In this document: positions 7,817 to 16,362 of the stretch, in pieces
How positions within the stretch are numbered: position 1 is the first letter of the stretch
Layout of the letters: each line of letters begins with the position of its first letter
From: an uncultured Clostridia bacterium
Lineage (GTDB): Bacteria; Bacillota; Clostridia; Oscillospirales; CAG-272
NCBI GenBank assembly: GCA_947627815.1
Contig: CANQXN010000006.1
Span: 1-28,455, forward strand
DNA: 28,455 bases
Direction of reading: 5' to 3'
The notes under the pieces: model-generated
The model's database searches: none
Told to the model about the DNA's origin: nothing
What the model saw: the letters and a program-made list of their open reading frames with translations, nothing else
Translations under genes and position numbers: made by a program

Positions 7817-7998
7817 ATGACCCTCCCATGCAACAAAAGAAGCGCCCGGCACTTGCGCCGGCATAGCCGTCGCCCGCCCGCCCGCCTGTCGCGCCAGCCC
7901 GGCGGCGTCACTCTCGCGCTCAACGCGCCAGCGCTCGCGACACCCCGGCAAAGCGTCCCATGCTCGCCCGGCGGCACTTCTTTCCTTTACGGTTTTGT
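7817..7998 (-). other. Long GC-rich 5' leader of the Pr6Pr gene
   Basis: The promoter predicts a start near 7992, giving a leader of about 175 nt. The stretch 7838-7975 is far more GC-rich than its surroundings, with many GCGC, GCCCG and CGCCAG strings that can pair with each other. It could fold into a strong structure near the ribosome-binding site. I recognise no known riboswitch. Confidence 0.4.
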
Positions 7999-8027
7999 AT
8001 TATACATCAGCCGAAAGCATTTGTAAA
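7999..8027 (-). promoter_or_regulatory. Sigma-A promoter of the Pr6Pr gene
   Basis: On the minus strand: TTTACA (8027-8022), a 17-bp spacer and a perfect TATAAT (8004-7999). Confidence 0.85.
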
Positions 8028-8186
8028 TCGGTTCGGACAAATTTTTCAAAAAAATTTTAAAAACTATTCAAAAATACGGTAAATTGTTGATTTTTTCAAC
8101 CATATGTAACTCAATTTTTAAAAAATCTGTCGCCATTTGCGGCAAACAAGCCGTGCGGCACCATGTGTACCGTGAAAAACAAAACC

Positions 8187-8226
8187 GCAAAAAGGGAAGG
8201 GGAAGCGAATGTTTTCGCTTCCCCTT
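8187..8226 (-). terminator. Terminator of the SPFH/AAA/TIR operon
   Basis: A perfect 13-bp stem (8197-8209 with 8214-8226) closes a 4-nt loop. Read on the minus strand it is followed by TCCCTTTTTG. It lies 38 nt beyond the stop codon of the TIR gene, which marks the 3' end of the operon. Confidence 0.85.
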
Positions 8227-8263
8227 GAGGCGCGTGGGATGCCATGCTCGCATACAGGACTTC

Positions 8264-11200
8264 TCAATGATAGGTGGGTGATGTTCCAATTGTAAGATTG
8301 TCTTTATGTCCTTTGGTGGAAGAGTTATAATCTGCCCCTTGAAGAAAAGCATATTGCGGCGCGTAAATCCGATAATCTGCCATTTGTGTTCCATTCGCTT
8401 GCCCGCTTACAGTTCCTTGTACATTTTTTCCTACTAATCCGCAAGCAAAGCAAATGCCCTTAGGATAGGTGTCTCCGACCCATCCCATGCCCTGAGCATC
8501 ATGGTCAAGTTCAATCCAAGCGCGAATATTAGCATTTACCGTTCCTTGTTCGACCGTGGACGAATTGTATCCTGCAATTCCGCCCGCCAGACAAGTTTGC
8601 ACCATGTTCTCTGCTGTCACAAGCATATTATAGAGATTGGCTTCCACATTACCAGAGAAGGCACAGTTGGAAATCCGCCCACTGTTTGATCCTGTAATGC
8701 CGCCAGCATAAACGCACATCAACAAATTGCCCGTCCATTTCGATGTTCCAATGTCAAAACTTTGACTGATCCAAGTTTTCCAGTTTTTTGAACCTCGTAC
8801 AATATCTCGCGGGTCTTCGTTGTATTTGCTCTGGAATTTATCGGCAATATTGCTGGAGTTTGCAATTACTGTCGTATCATAAACATGGCAATTCTCGATG
8901 GTACCTTGATTGATACCTACTATACTGCCACAGTATACATTGATATTTGCGTTTTTAAATTCTGGCGAAGCAACAAATTGACTGTTTCTGATGTTCAAAT
9001 TTTTTATTGTGCCTTTATTGGTTCCAAACAAGCCTGCACTTACTGAGGTATTTGTGGCTTCTATTCGCACTTTGACATTGAGAATAGAGAACCCATTGCC
9101 GTTGAGATTGCCGCTGAATGTTGCAAGCGGTGTATATGCGATTTCTGACAGATCGATATTGCCTATCAGAATGAAATAGGCATCCGGGTGAAGTTTGATG
9201 TTGGCAAAATGTTGTGCGGTTTTGATACGATAAGGTTTTTCGGCCGTCCCATATCCGGATTCAAAGTTGACATTATCGCCATCTGCTTTCCAATCCGCAT
9301 ACAATGTGATGTTTTTCGTTGGTGTATAGGGGGAAGTGACCTTTGTTCCATCGGAAGTTTTCCAATAATTGAACAAATATCCATCCCTTACGGGCGTAGG
9401 TAGCTCTATCGATTGTCCCGGTTCAACTTCTTTGGCAGCTATATTTGATCCACCATTGGAGTTAAAAGAAACCTTAATGGGTTGATATTTTTCTTTGGCG
9501 GCTAAAAGTGCATCATAATTTCCCACAAGATTGCGCTGTGAAGTAGATAATTGCTCATAGGCTGTTGATGCTTTGCTCATGGAAGAATAACTATTGATGC
9601 CTTGTATTAGTTCCACCACAGCGTATGCCGCATCAAAATCCGCCAACGCATCGGCGTTCCCAACTCTTTTTTGCAAAGTCGGACTTAGCGCTTCAAAAGC
9701 GAAATTCGCTTGACGAATGGCGGAGCTGCTATTAATCGTAATTATTTTGATACTATCGATCAATTCGACAATACTGTATATTTCTCTTGCATTTTGCAGC
9801 AAGTTATAATTGGTTACTTTGCCTCGTTGCTCTTCATTTAAGGCAAGGTAAAGATTTTCGGCGGCAGAAATATCTGACATGCTGTCAATTGTAATCAAAT
9901 TGAGTTTGGCAATGGCGGTAACGACCGCATATATCTGTTGATCTTTCTGTACATCATATGCCGCTCTTGCGTCTTTCAGTTTGCTATAATTGCCCACTTG
10001 TTTTTGCTCTGTAGCAGTCAATGCCGCATACGCGAGTTCGGCTTGCATAATAGCCGATTCATTGCCCGATGAAGCTTGTCCGATTTTTTCGATCAATTCA
10101 ACCACCGAATAAACTTTTCTTGCGCTTTCCAGGACGGAACGGTTGGTTACTTTGCCTCGCTGTTCTTCCTTTAGGGCATAATAAAGATTTTCGGCGGCGG
10201 AAATATCTGACATGCTGTCAACCGTGATTGAATTTAATTTTGTAATCGCCTTGATCACATTATAGACCAATCTTGCGTCTTGCAACTGCGAATAATTGTT
10301 GACGCGAGCGCGCAAATCGGGAGACAAGGCGTTATATGTCTGTTCGGCCTGTTCGATCTGTGAGCCGCTGTTTTCTGTCACGGTTCCTATCCGATTGATA
10401 AGGTCAATGAGAAAACTCACATCATAGGTATTGCGCGCTTCACTCAAAGCGGCGTAATTGCTTACCATTGCTTTTTGTTTCTCGGTTAAAGCGGCATACG
10501 CCTCTTCTGCGCTCTCGATGGCACCCTTGCTCTGCAAAGAAACCGAGCCGATTTCCGAAATGCGTTTCATGGTATTGAACACGGCGCGGGCATCGGTCAA
10601 CGCTTCGGCGTTGGCTACTTTCGCTTTTTGCGTTGCATCCAGCGCGTTAAAAGCGCTTTCGGCCGCTTGGATATCGGCTTCGCTCTGGAGCGTCACGGTG
10701 CCGATGCGGTCGATCGCAGTTACCGTCGCATAAATGGCGCGGGCAACTTGCAGATCGCGGCTGTTCGTTACCAAGCGCTGCTCTTCGGGAGAAAGGTTAT
10801 TGTAGAGTTGTTCCGCCTTTTCGATGACGGAAAGACTGTCGATGGAAATATCACCGATTTTATCGATGAAATAAATGACTTCTTCGACCCGATTCCGCGT
10901 ATACGATTGGAACGAAATGTTGGGGTATTCATGGGTGAGCGCGTTGTACAGATCGGCTTCCACGGTGGGAATATAAACGACAAGCTCGTCCGAAACATCG
11001 GCGAACGCGCCCGCGCCGATTTCAAGATTCGTGCCGCTGTCTATATAAACTTCTTTGAGATGGGTGCAGCCACGGAAGGCGTTGGCGCCTAAATAGGAAA
11101 GTCCTTTTAATGTGATGCGCTCAAGCGAAATACAGTTTTCAAAAGCGCTTTCTCCGACGGTGAGCCCGCTGCCTGCATCCTCAGCCGCCGCAAGCGCCAC

Positions 11201-12826
11201 TTCGGAACCGGCGTCCCAAAAAGTGACGGAAGACAAATTTTTGCAGTCGGCAAACGCATTTTTGCCAATCGAAACCGTTGTGCAAAGAAAAGTCACGCTT
11301 GTCAGATGCTTATTGCCGGCAAAAGCGCCCTCGCCGATGGTCCTGACGGATGCGGCCAGCTTTACGGTTTTAAAGTTGCCGCTTGTGAGCGCCTCGTTGC
11401 CGATTGCCACAATCGGATATTCGTCATATGTTTCAACATTGAGTTCGTCTGGCGACATAAAGCCGAAAAAGAGGCCTGTTCCGTCCAATGTTGCCTGACC
11501 GTTTTCCACATCGTATTTCAGCGGGTGTGAATAGTCCCAATAGCCAAACGCGCCGCCGGCGAGAATGGCCAAAGCGCAAATAACCGCCAAAACTTTCTTG
11601 AAAGTTCTGATGTTTTTTGTTTTTGCTATGTATTTGTCGTAATTTGTTCTGTCAAACCCGGAGGCGTCTTTGGCATAGTGCGCATTTTGCACTCTGCGGA
11701 TCCGCTGCTGGAGCATCGAGTCTTTTCCCGATTCCGCCAAAGCGCGTGCTTGATTAAACTCATCGATTTTGTCCAATTTTCTTCTGCTTGTTACAATATC
11801 ATAATCGTCAAAGGCTTTCAGTTTGCAGCGCAGAAGTCCCCAATAGGCCACCGCGTTGTTCGGATCGAGGCCGTTTACTCTTTGGAATACGGCCTTGGCC
11901 TTCTTGAATTTTCCGTTCAAGAGATAGCTGTTGCCATTTGTTAACAATTCGGCAATATTGGCATCGTCACAGATCTGCCCTACCCGCTTTTTTACATTCT
12001 TCTGCCACGGATCAACTCCGACAACCAGCATTTGTTCATCGCGCATAGCGGGATCGGGGAGATCATAGGGGTTGATATTTTTTCCGACGACAATGATTTC
12101 TTTTTGCGAATCGGAGTGCTGCCAATAGAGAAAGCGCTTCCACTCATTGCGCACCCAAGCGGAATTCATGTTCTCAAGCGAGGACGCAAAGAGAATCATG
12201 CATTTCGCACTTTTTAATGCCGCGTAAATATGCGGTTCCCAACCCGCCTGATTACCCTTCAAAACTTTTTCATCGTAGAAAATTTTATAGCGTTTTCCGG
12301 CTTGCTTTTTTCTGAGGGTTTTATAGCATTCTTGGGCCCATTTTGCATCTTCACCGCCCGATTTATAGCTGATAAAGACATCATATTTGGGGATATTTCT
12401 GGCGTTTCTGAGGACATTTTGACGGATCGCTTCGACCTGATCCATCTCCCGCTTTAATCTTTCCGGCAAATTATTATAATACTGAGAATAAGGGAGAGGG
12501 GTGTCCGTTTCCGGGTCAAGAAAAGTCGCTGTATATTTTCCTTCATCGTTTTTTAAGTAAACGATCTTGTATTTTGCCAAAATGGCGCAGCGATTTGCCT
12601 CCGCATTCATGGGATTGCGCTGTAAAACCTTCTGACAAAGAAAAAGCGCTTGGTTAAAGTCATACTGTTCGCGCCGATAGTTAGCGTTATCAAGATTGAC
12701 AATATCTTCTTCGTTCAAATCGGATCCGGCGCCTTCCGATAGGGCACCGCAGGAATCGCAAATATAAAAGCCTTCCGGCTGTTGCTCGAAAAAACCACCG
12801 CAATTGGGGCATTTGATTTGTCTCAT
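8264..12826 (-). CDS. Giant zinc-ribbon / TIR / transmembrane / LRR / helical-repeat / InlB-like / GLUG protein
   Basis: 1520 residues, last gene of the operon; its AAGGAG overlaps the protease stop codon. Domains in order: zinc ribbon C6-x2-C9...C23-x2-C26; TIR domain 147-285 starting YDVFISYK, with the probable catalytic glutamate E228 in SAWVRNEW; TPR-like helices about 290-375; one transmembrane segment 411-430; BspA-type leucine-rich repeats about 470-620 (IGEGAFAGNKHLTSVTF pattern); nine helical repeats of about 52 residues, 646-1115; one Listeria-Bacteroides/InlB-type repeat 1117-1180; and GLUG-type beta repeats about 1190-1510 (GSIVGINQGTIENC, GGITGSNSGRISNC). The predicted topology is TIR in the cytoplasm with about 1090 residues outside. 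TIR domains with this glutamate can be NADases in defence; that activity is inferred. There is no signal peptide and no LPxTG. By eye the gene is AT-richer than its neighbours. Confidence 0.88.
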   Translation of the reverse strand: MRQIKCPNCGGFFEQQPEGFYICDSCGALSEGAGSDLNEEDIVNLDNANYRREQYDFNQALFLCQKVLQRNPMNAEANRCAILAKYKIVYLKNDEGKYTATFLDPETDTPLPYSQYYNNLPERLKREMDQVEAIRQNVLRNARNIPKYDVFISYKSGGEDAKWAQECYKTLRKKQAGKRYKIFYDEKVLKGNQAGWEPHIYAALKSAKCMILFASSLENMNSAWVRNEWKRFLYWQHSDSQKEIIVVGKNINPYDLPDPAMRDEQMLVVGVDPWQKNVKKRVGQICDDANIAELLTNGNSYLLNGKFKKAKAVFQRVNGLDPNNAVAYWGLLRCKLKAFDDYDIVTSRRKLDKIDEFNQARALAESGKDSMLQQRIRRVQNAHYAKDASGFDRTNYDKYIAKTKNIRTFKKVLAVICALAILAGGAFGYWDYSHPLKYDVENGQATLDGTGLFFGFMSPDELNVETYDEYPIVAIGNEALTSGNFKTVKLAASVRTIGEGAFAGNKHLTSVTFLCTTVSIGKNAFADCKNLSSVTFWDAGSEVALAAAEDAGSGLTVGESAFENCISLERITLKGLSYLGANAFRGCTHLKEVYIDSGTNLEIGAGAFADVSDELVVYIPTVEADLYNALTHEYPNISFQSYTRNRVEEVIYFIDKIGDISIDSLSVIEKAEQLYNNLSPEEQRLVTNSRDLQVARAIYATVTAIDRIGTVTLQSEADIQAAESAFNALDATQKAKVANAEALTDARAVFNTMKRISEIGSVSLQSKGAIESAEEAYAALTEKQKAMVSNYAALSEARNTYDVSFLIDLINRIGTVTENSGSQIEQAEQTYNALSPDLRARVNNYSQLQDARLVYNVIKAITKLNSITVDSMSDISAAENLYYALKEEQRGKVTNRSVLESARKVYSVVELIEKIGQASSGNESAIMQAELAYAALTATEQKQVGNYSKLKDARAAYDVQKDQQIYAVVTAIAKLNLITIDSMSDISAAENLYLALNEEQRGKVTNYNLLQNAREIYSIVELIDSIKIITINSSSAIRQANFAFEALSPTLQKRVGNADALADFDAAYAVVELIQGINSYSSMSKASTAYEQLSTSQRNLVGNYDALLAAKEKYQPIKVSFNSNGGSNIAAKEVEPGQSIELPTPVRDGYLFNYWKTSDGTKVTSPYTPTKNITLYADWKADGDNVNFESGYGTAEKPYRIKTAQHFANIKLHPDAYFILIGNIDLSEIAYTPLATFSGNLNGNGFSILNVKVRIEATNTSVSAGLFGTNKGTIKNLNIRNSQFVASPEFKNANINVYCGSIVGINQGTIENCHVYDTTVIANSSNIADKFQSKYNEDPRDIVRGSKNWKTWISQSFDIGTSKWTGNLLMCVYAGGITGSNSGRISNCAFSGNVEANLYNMLVTAENMVQTCLAGGIAGYNSSTVEQGTVNANIRAWIELDHDAQGMGWVGDTYPKGICFACGLVGKNVQGTVSGQANGTQMADYRIYAPQYAFLQGADYNSSTKGHKDNLTIGTSPTYH
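9482..10891 (-). repeat. Nine tandem ~52-residue helical repeats inside the TIR protein
   Basis: These encode residues 646-1115. Each copy follows the pattern LI..IG.ITV.S...I..AE.LY.ALS..Q...V.NY..L..AR..Y. The two helices per repeat suggest an elongated extracellular stalk. Similar repeats occur in surface proteins of Bacillota; I cannot assign them to a named family with certainty. Confidence 0.8.
9617..10258 (-). repeat. Recent duplication of a two-repeat unit (repeats 5-6 and 7-8)
   Basis: Residues 857-957 and 968-1070 resemble each other more than other copies do. Both contain SMSDISAAENLY followed by ALxEEQRGKVTN, and the DNA near 9824-9905 and 10157-10238 is nearly identical over about 80 nt. 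The higher-order unit is about 330 nt, so stalk length may change by recombination. Confidence 0.65.
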
Positions 12827-12838
12827 GTCTTTATCTCC

Positions 12839-13621
12839 TTACCATATCAATCTGAGCTGTTTTTTGACTCGCTCTATGAATTGCTGAACAATATCTCCCG
12901 GGACAGCATAGTTCATGCCCTTGGTATCGCTGCCGTCCGCCTTGAGCCTTGATGAACAGATGGTGCCGATCACGAGCCCTTTTTCATTGAAGATCGGGCC
13001 GCCGGAGTTGCCGCCGTTGATGGCGCAATCGGTCATCAATAACTCTTTGCCGTCTAAAACTCTTCTTTTGTCGCTCACAATTCCGCTTGTGATGCAGGTT
13101 CCGTCTCCTAAGGAATTGCCGATGACATATACTTTTTCTCCGTTTCTCACACGGGAAAAAGATTCAAAGGCCAGTGCTGTCGCCCCTTGAGGCAGTCTGG
13201 CAAGCTGAATCATTGCCAGATCGACGCCGTTGCCGTGCCCCGCTTTGTCATCCGCCAGTGCAACGACCGCGGCGGGCACTTCACATCCGCAAATCCTGAC
13301 TGCCATTTTTTGGCATGGCTGCCCGGTTTCGTCTGCCGCCACATGGGCGTTGGTAATGGCAAAGCCCCTTTGGGAAATCAGATACCCCGAACCTGCCCAT
13401 GCGCCTTTTCTTCCCGCCGCCATGATTTCCAAAATGCCGTTGATGTTTTTATCAAAGACATCCACGCCGCTGTCGCTTCTCGGCATTTCGGGAATCGCCT
13501 GTTTTTTGAGGGCGGGGACGAGTTCCTCTTTGCCGAAGGTGGCGCCGCAAAACTGGCATTCGTATTCGCCGTTTCCGTTCTCGGTACAGACGCCGCCGCA
13601 TTGCTTGCATTTGAGTGCCAT
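12839..13621 (-). CDS. Zinc-ribbon trypsin-like serine protease (S1/HtrA-type, no PDZ)
   Basis: 260 residues. An N-terminal zinc ribbon (C5, C8, C22, C25) is followed by a linker and a trypsin-like fold. The catalytic triad is complete: H93 in ITNAHV, D134 in GVDLAMI, and S206 in GGNSGGPIF. The oxyanion region and the VYVIGNSLGDGTCITSGIVS strand resemble the HtrA protease core, but no PDZ domain follows. There is no signal peptide or membrane segment, so the protein is predicted cytoplasmic, unlike most HtrA proteases. Its zinc ribbon resembles those on the SPFH and TIR proteins of the same operon, suggesting a common binding partner. Preceded by AAGGAG; the stop lies 12 nt before the TIR gene. 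Its target is unknown. Confidence 0.9.
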   Translation of the reverse strand: MALKCKQCGGVCTENGNGEYECQFCGATFGKEELVPALKKQAIPEMPRSDSGVDVFDKNINGILEIMAAGRKGAWAGSGYLISQRGFAITNAHVAADETGQPCQKMAVRICGCEVPAAVVALADDKAGHGNGVDLAMIQLARLPQGATALAFESFSRVRNGEKVYVIGNSLGDGTCITSGIVSDKRRVLDGKELLMTDCAINGGNSGGPIFNEKGLVIGTICSSRLKADGSDTKGMNYAVPGDIVQQFIERVKKQLRLIW

Positions 13622-13666
13622 ACGCTTTTCTTCTCCTTATTTTTACCGTTTTCTTCTGTTCAGGGG

Positions 13667-14782
13667 TTACGGGGTGTCGTCTTTTCCCGTAAAGTCAAAC
13701 GGCAGATCCTCCGCTTTGATCGTTGTGATCTCCTGGTCGGACGGAGAGGAAAGATGCGCCACTCGTCCCGATTGCCGCGTGACGATCGTCTCAAACAGGT
13801 TTCGCACATCTCTCCCGTTGCCGAAATTCTTGTCGCGTTTTTGATAGAGGTCGTTGAAATAGCCGCGGAGCGAGAGCCGCGCTTCTTCGTCCAGCGTGTA
13901 TTGGTGCTTGGCGCACAGTCCCGCAAAAATGTTGTAAAGCTCGTCGCCGGTATAATCGCTGAACTGAATAAAATTCTTGAACCGCGAGCGAAGTCCCGGA
14001 TTGGAGGAAATAAACTTTTCCATCGGCGCGTCATAACCCGCCACGATGACAACCAGGTTGTCCCGCTTGTCTTCCATTTCTTTCAGGATCGTGTCGATGG
14101 CTTCCGGCCCGAAATCGTTCGTGCCGCCGTTGGCGAGGGAATAGGCCTCATCGATGAACAAAACGCCCCCGTAAGCCTGTTTCAGGACCTCTTTGGTTTT
14201 GACGGCGGTCTGCCCGACATAGCCGGCGACCAGTCCGGCGCGGTCCACTTCAACAAGCTGTCCTTCGGAGAGAATGCCGAGCGCGCAATAGATCTGCGCC
14301 ATCAGACGGGCGACAGTGGTTTTGCCTGTGCCGGGATTGCCCATAAATACCATGTGGTAGGACATGTCAGGGACGGACATGCCGCGTTCTTTGCGCATCT
14401 GAAAGACTTTGATCTGGTCGACCCAATCGCAGACCTGGCTCTTGACGCGGGAGAGCCCTTCTAACTCGTTTAAGCGCTTGAGCGCTTCTTCCAGAGAAAT
14501 TTTTTCGCTCCGCTGAACGGTAACGGCTTCTGCCTTTTCGCTTCCGCCCGCCGCGGCTCTTTTGGGTACGGTGATGCTGTCCGCCATTTCGATGAGGCTT
14601 TTGGCTCTTGACAAGCGGGCTTTTTGGAGTTCACCCTGACTTTCTTTTGCCATTTTGAGCATCTGCTCGGCGGCGAGCAGATAGTACCGTTTGGCAAGGA
14701 AGCGGTCGCCATTGTCAAAGCTCTCTTTCGCCTTGCGGTAATACAGGTCAAACGTTTCGTTGAGTATGTTAAGATTCGGCAT
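13667..14782 (-). CDS. AAA+ ATPase of the CbbX/SpoVK type with an MIT-like N-terminal domain
   Basis: 371 residues. Residues 5-70 form three predicted helices, with LYYRKAKESFDNGDRFLAKRYYLLAAEQML followed by LSRAKSLIEMADSI, which matches the pattern of MIT domains (microtubule interacting and trafficking) found on Vps4 and spastin. A linker leads to an AAA+ core: Walker A GNPGTGKTT 148-156, pore loop GYVGQT 187-192, Walker B GVLFIDEAY 206-214, sensor 1 VVIVAGY 244-250, and arginine fingers in NPGLRSRF 261-268. By family it is a hexameric remodeller that threads polypeptide through its pore. Lying directly downstream of two ESCRT-III-like coiled-coil genes, a Vps4-like disassembly role is a reasonable inference. 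The ribosome-binding site is weak (GGGATGATATGAGAA before ATG). Confidence 0.88.
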   Translation of the reverse strand: MPNLNILNETFDLYYRKAKESFDNGDRFLAKRYYLLAAEQMLKMAKESQGELQKARLSRAKSLIEMADSITVPKRAAAGGSEKAEAVTVQRSEKISLEEALKRLNELEGLSRVKSQVCDWVDQIKVFQMRKERGMSVPDMSYHMVFMGNPGTGKTTVARLMAQIYCALGILSEGQLVEVDRAGLVAGYVGQTAVKTKEVLKQAYGGVLFIDEAYSLANGGTNDFGPEAIDTILKEMEDKRDNLVVIVAGYDAPMEKFISSNPGLRSRFKNFIQFSDYTGDELYNIFAGLCAKHQYTLDEEARLSLRGYFNDLYQKRDKNFGNGRDVRNLFETIVTRQSGRVAHLSSPSDQEITTIKAEDLPFDFTGKDDTP

Positions 14783-14839
14783 TTCTCATATCATCCCATC
14801 GCTTGTGAAAAAACATTTGAATAAAAAACATCTGTCGTT

Positions 14840-15409
14840 TCACTCCGCCATTTTTTTCTTCAGCGCTTCCAGCTCTTTTTCAATTTCGCTTTCGGTAGAG
14901 CCTTCCATGCTTGCTTCGTTGGTCATGAGGGTTTCGATCTCCGCGTTGTCCTCGGCGCTTTCCGATGTGTGGGCGGAGAAGGAAGATTCTGTCTCGTCCA
15001 TGAATTCTTCCATCTGTTCGGCCTGGACTTCAACCCCCATCATCGCCTCTTCGAATTGCCGCTGAACTTTTTTAAAGTCCGATTCTTTGGAGAGCTTCAT
15101 CATGTCCTTGCTGAGAGCTCCCATGCCCGCGAGAAAGTCTGCTGTCATTTGGGTCATATCCTTCATCTGGGATGTGATTTCGAAGTTGAGTTTCATCTCA
15201 TAGACGCGCCGCTGCTGCGTGATTGTCATCTTGAGCCCCGAAAGAGCCAGGTTATACTGCGCGGCGAGCCCGCGCTGTTTGGCCTGTTTCCCCGCCTCTA
15301 TGTAAGCCTGCTTTTGTTTTTCGAGCTTTTGAATCTGCTTATCCATTTCGCTGATCGTCCGCTTGATCAGCATCCTTTTTTCCACTTCTTTTTTTGAAAC
15401 GCCCGCCAT
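14840..15409 (-). CDS. Coiled-coil protein, ESCRT-III/Snf7-like, with a C-terminal MIM1-like helix
   Basis: 189 residues from ATG 15409, 7 nt after GGAGG. A GTG two codons earlier overlaps the upstream stop but sits too close to the ribosome-binding site. The N-terminal half is basic and helical (KKEVEKRMLIKRTISEMDKQ, then a long coiled coil), and the C-terminal half is acidic. The protein ends SEIEKELEALKKKMAE, which resembles the MIT-interacting motif type 1 pattern (D/E)xxLxxRLxxLK except for I and E at two positions. Basic core, acidic tail and C-terminal MIM is the layout of ESCRT-III subunits, and the next gene encodes an AAA+ ATPase with an MIT-like domain. Homology is inferred from pattern only; a generic coiled coil cannot be excluded. 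Confidence 0.75.
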   Translation of the reverse strand: MAGVSKKEVEKRMLIKRTISEMDKQIQKLEKQKQAYIEAGKQAKQRGLAAQYNLALSGLKMTITQQRRVYEMKLNFEITSQMKDMTQMTADFLAGMGALSKDMMKLSKESDFKKVQRQFEEAMMGVEVQAEQMEEFMDETESSFSAHTSESAEDNAEIETLMTNEASMEGSTESEIEKELEALKKKMAE

Positions 15410-15411
15410 GC

Positions 15412-16005
15412 TCACTCCTCCGTGCTGTCTGCTTCTTTTTCGTGATTTTCCGAAAACATCTCCTGCTCGGCTTCCACCTGTTCTTCTGTCTCAAACATGG
15501 CGAGAAGCTCGTCGTCTTGCGAACTCATGCCGTAAATGCTTTCGTTCTTTTCATAAGCGTCCTCGACCGCGCGGAAGGTTTCGTCGGCGGAGGTGAGAAT
15601 GTCTTCCGATGAAATTCTGGTCCCGAGTGTCTTGTTGAGAAATTTGGCCAACCCTTTCTGGTCTGCCAGCAGATTGCCGAGCGATACTTTCGCCGTGTTT
15701 TTGAAGAATTGATTGTCATCGATGGCCGTTTTCAGTTTTTGTAAGAGCTGGATGTTGTACATGAGATACATCGCCCGCTGCACGCTCTGCTCCCGATCGG
15801 TTTTCAAGGCGTTGATCTTTTTGGCGTAGAAAAGTTTTACCTCTCGGGCTTTTTCGGCTTTTCCCTTTTTCATCAGATCGTCGATCTTCTTTTGCTTTTC
15901 GCCCAAGCCGTCTTCAATCGCTTTCGATTCCTGCTCCAATTTGCAAATGGCATCGACAACTTCTTCTCGGGTCAACTTATCAAATTTGTTCTTAAAGGGC
16001 CACAT
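15412..16005 (-). CDS. Coiled-coil protein, ESCRT-III/PspA-like
   Basis: 197 residues. It starts MWPFKNKF, a short hydrophobic/basic N-terminus, then a long basic coiled coil (EVVDAICKLEQESKAIEDGL through KKINALKTDREQSVQRAMYLMYNI), a middle helix LLQKLKTAIDDNQFFK, and a strongly acidic tail (residues about 165-197). Length, charge asymmetry and helix order resemble Snf7/PspA-type membrane-remodelling filaments. TAGGAG precedes the ATG. The stop lies 2 nt before the next gene's ATG, so translation is probably coupled. No cysteine pairs or enzymatic motifs are present. Function is inferred from layout and neighbours. Confidence 0.75.
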   Translation of the reverse strand: MWPFKNKFDKLTREEVVDAICKLEQESKAIEDGLGEKQKKIDDLMKKGKAEKAREVKLFYAKKINALKTDREQSVQRAMYLMYNIQLLQKLKTAIDDNQFFKNTAKVSLGNLLADQKGLAKFLNKTLGTRISSEDILTSADETFRAVEDAYEKNESIYGMSSQDDELLAMFETEEQVEAEQEMFSENHEKEADSTEE

Positions 16006-16018
16006 CGCTTGCTCCTAC

Positions 16019-16348
16019 TTACAGTTTCGCGTTTCTGTCAACGATGGCAAGATCGAGCTGCAAAAGGGCGTTGTCGATCTTCTTGCCGGGTTCGCCGTCG
16101 GTTTTGACCAGCGCGATTCTGACATCCTGGATCAGATTCTGAATTTTTTTGTCGAAATCATAGATTTTGCTGTCTTCCGAGGGAATAAGATATTTGATCT
16201 TTTCCTTGATGTCCCGGAGCTGCTTTGTCAGCGTCTCGTTGCTTTCTGCCAGGAGAATCAAAGCATCAACCGTCTTTTCGTTTTCGCTGATGAGTTCTCT
16301 GTCATTACTGACTTTCAGAGAAGCTTTTTTTCTGCCGAATAATCCCAT
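16019..16348 (-). CDS. Small helical protein of the SPFH/AAA operon, function unknown
   Basis: 109 residues, preceded by AAGGAG. It starts MGLFGRKKASLKV, like the two neighbouring proteins that start MFGKKP and MWPFKNKF: a short aromatic and basic stretch that could bind membranes. The rest is predicted as three to four helices (ENEKTVDALILLAESNETL, QLRDIKEKIKYL, FDKKIQNLIQDVRIAL, KIDNALLQLDLAIVD). No known family is recognised. Tight spacing within the operon (14 nt on either side) suggests it works with the filament-like proteins. Confidence 0.75.
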   Translation of the reverse strand: MGLFGRKKASLKVSNDRELISENEKTVDALILLAESNETLTKQLRDIKEKIKYLIPSEDSKIYDFDKKIQNLIQDVRIALVKTDGEPGKKIDNALLQLDLAIVDRNAKL

Positions 16349-16362
16349 GGCTTGTACTCCTT

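Noticed and set aside
7817..7951. 45-residue extension of the Pr6Pr protein
   Set aside because: No ribosome-binding site at 7951, and GC-rich non-membrane sequence. GGAGGG lies directly before ATG 7816.
13187..14464. Plus-strand open frame of 425 codons over the protease and AAA+ genes
   Set aside because: Antisense to two genes with complete active sites; no domain recognised.
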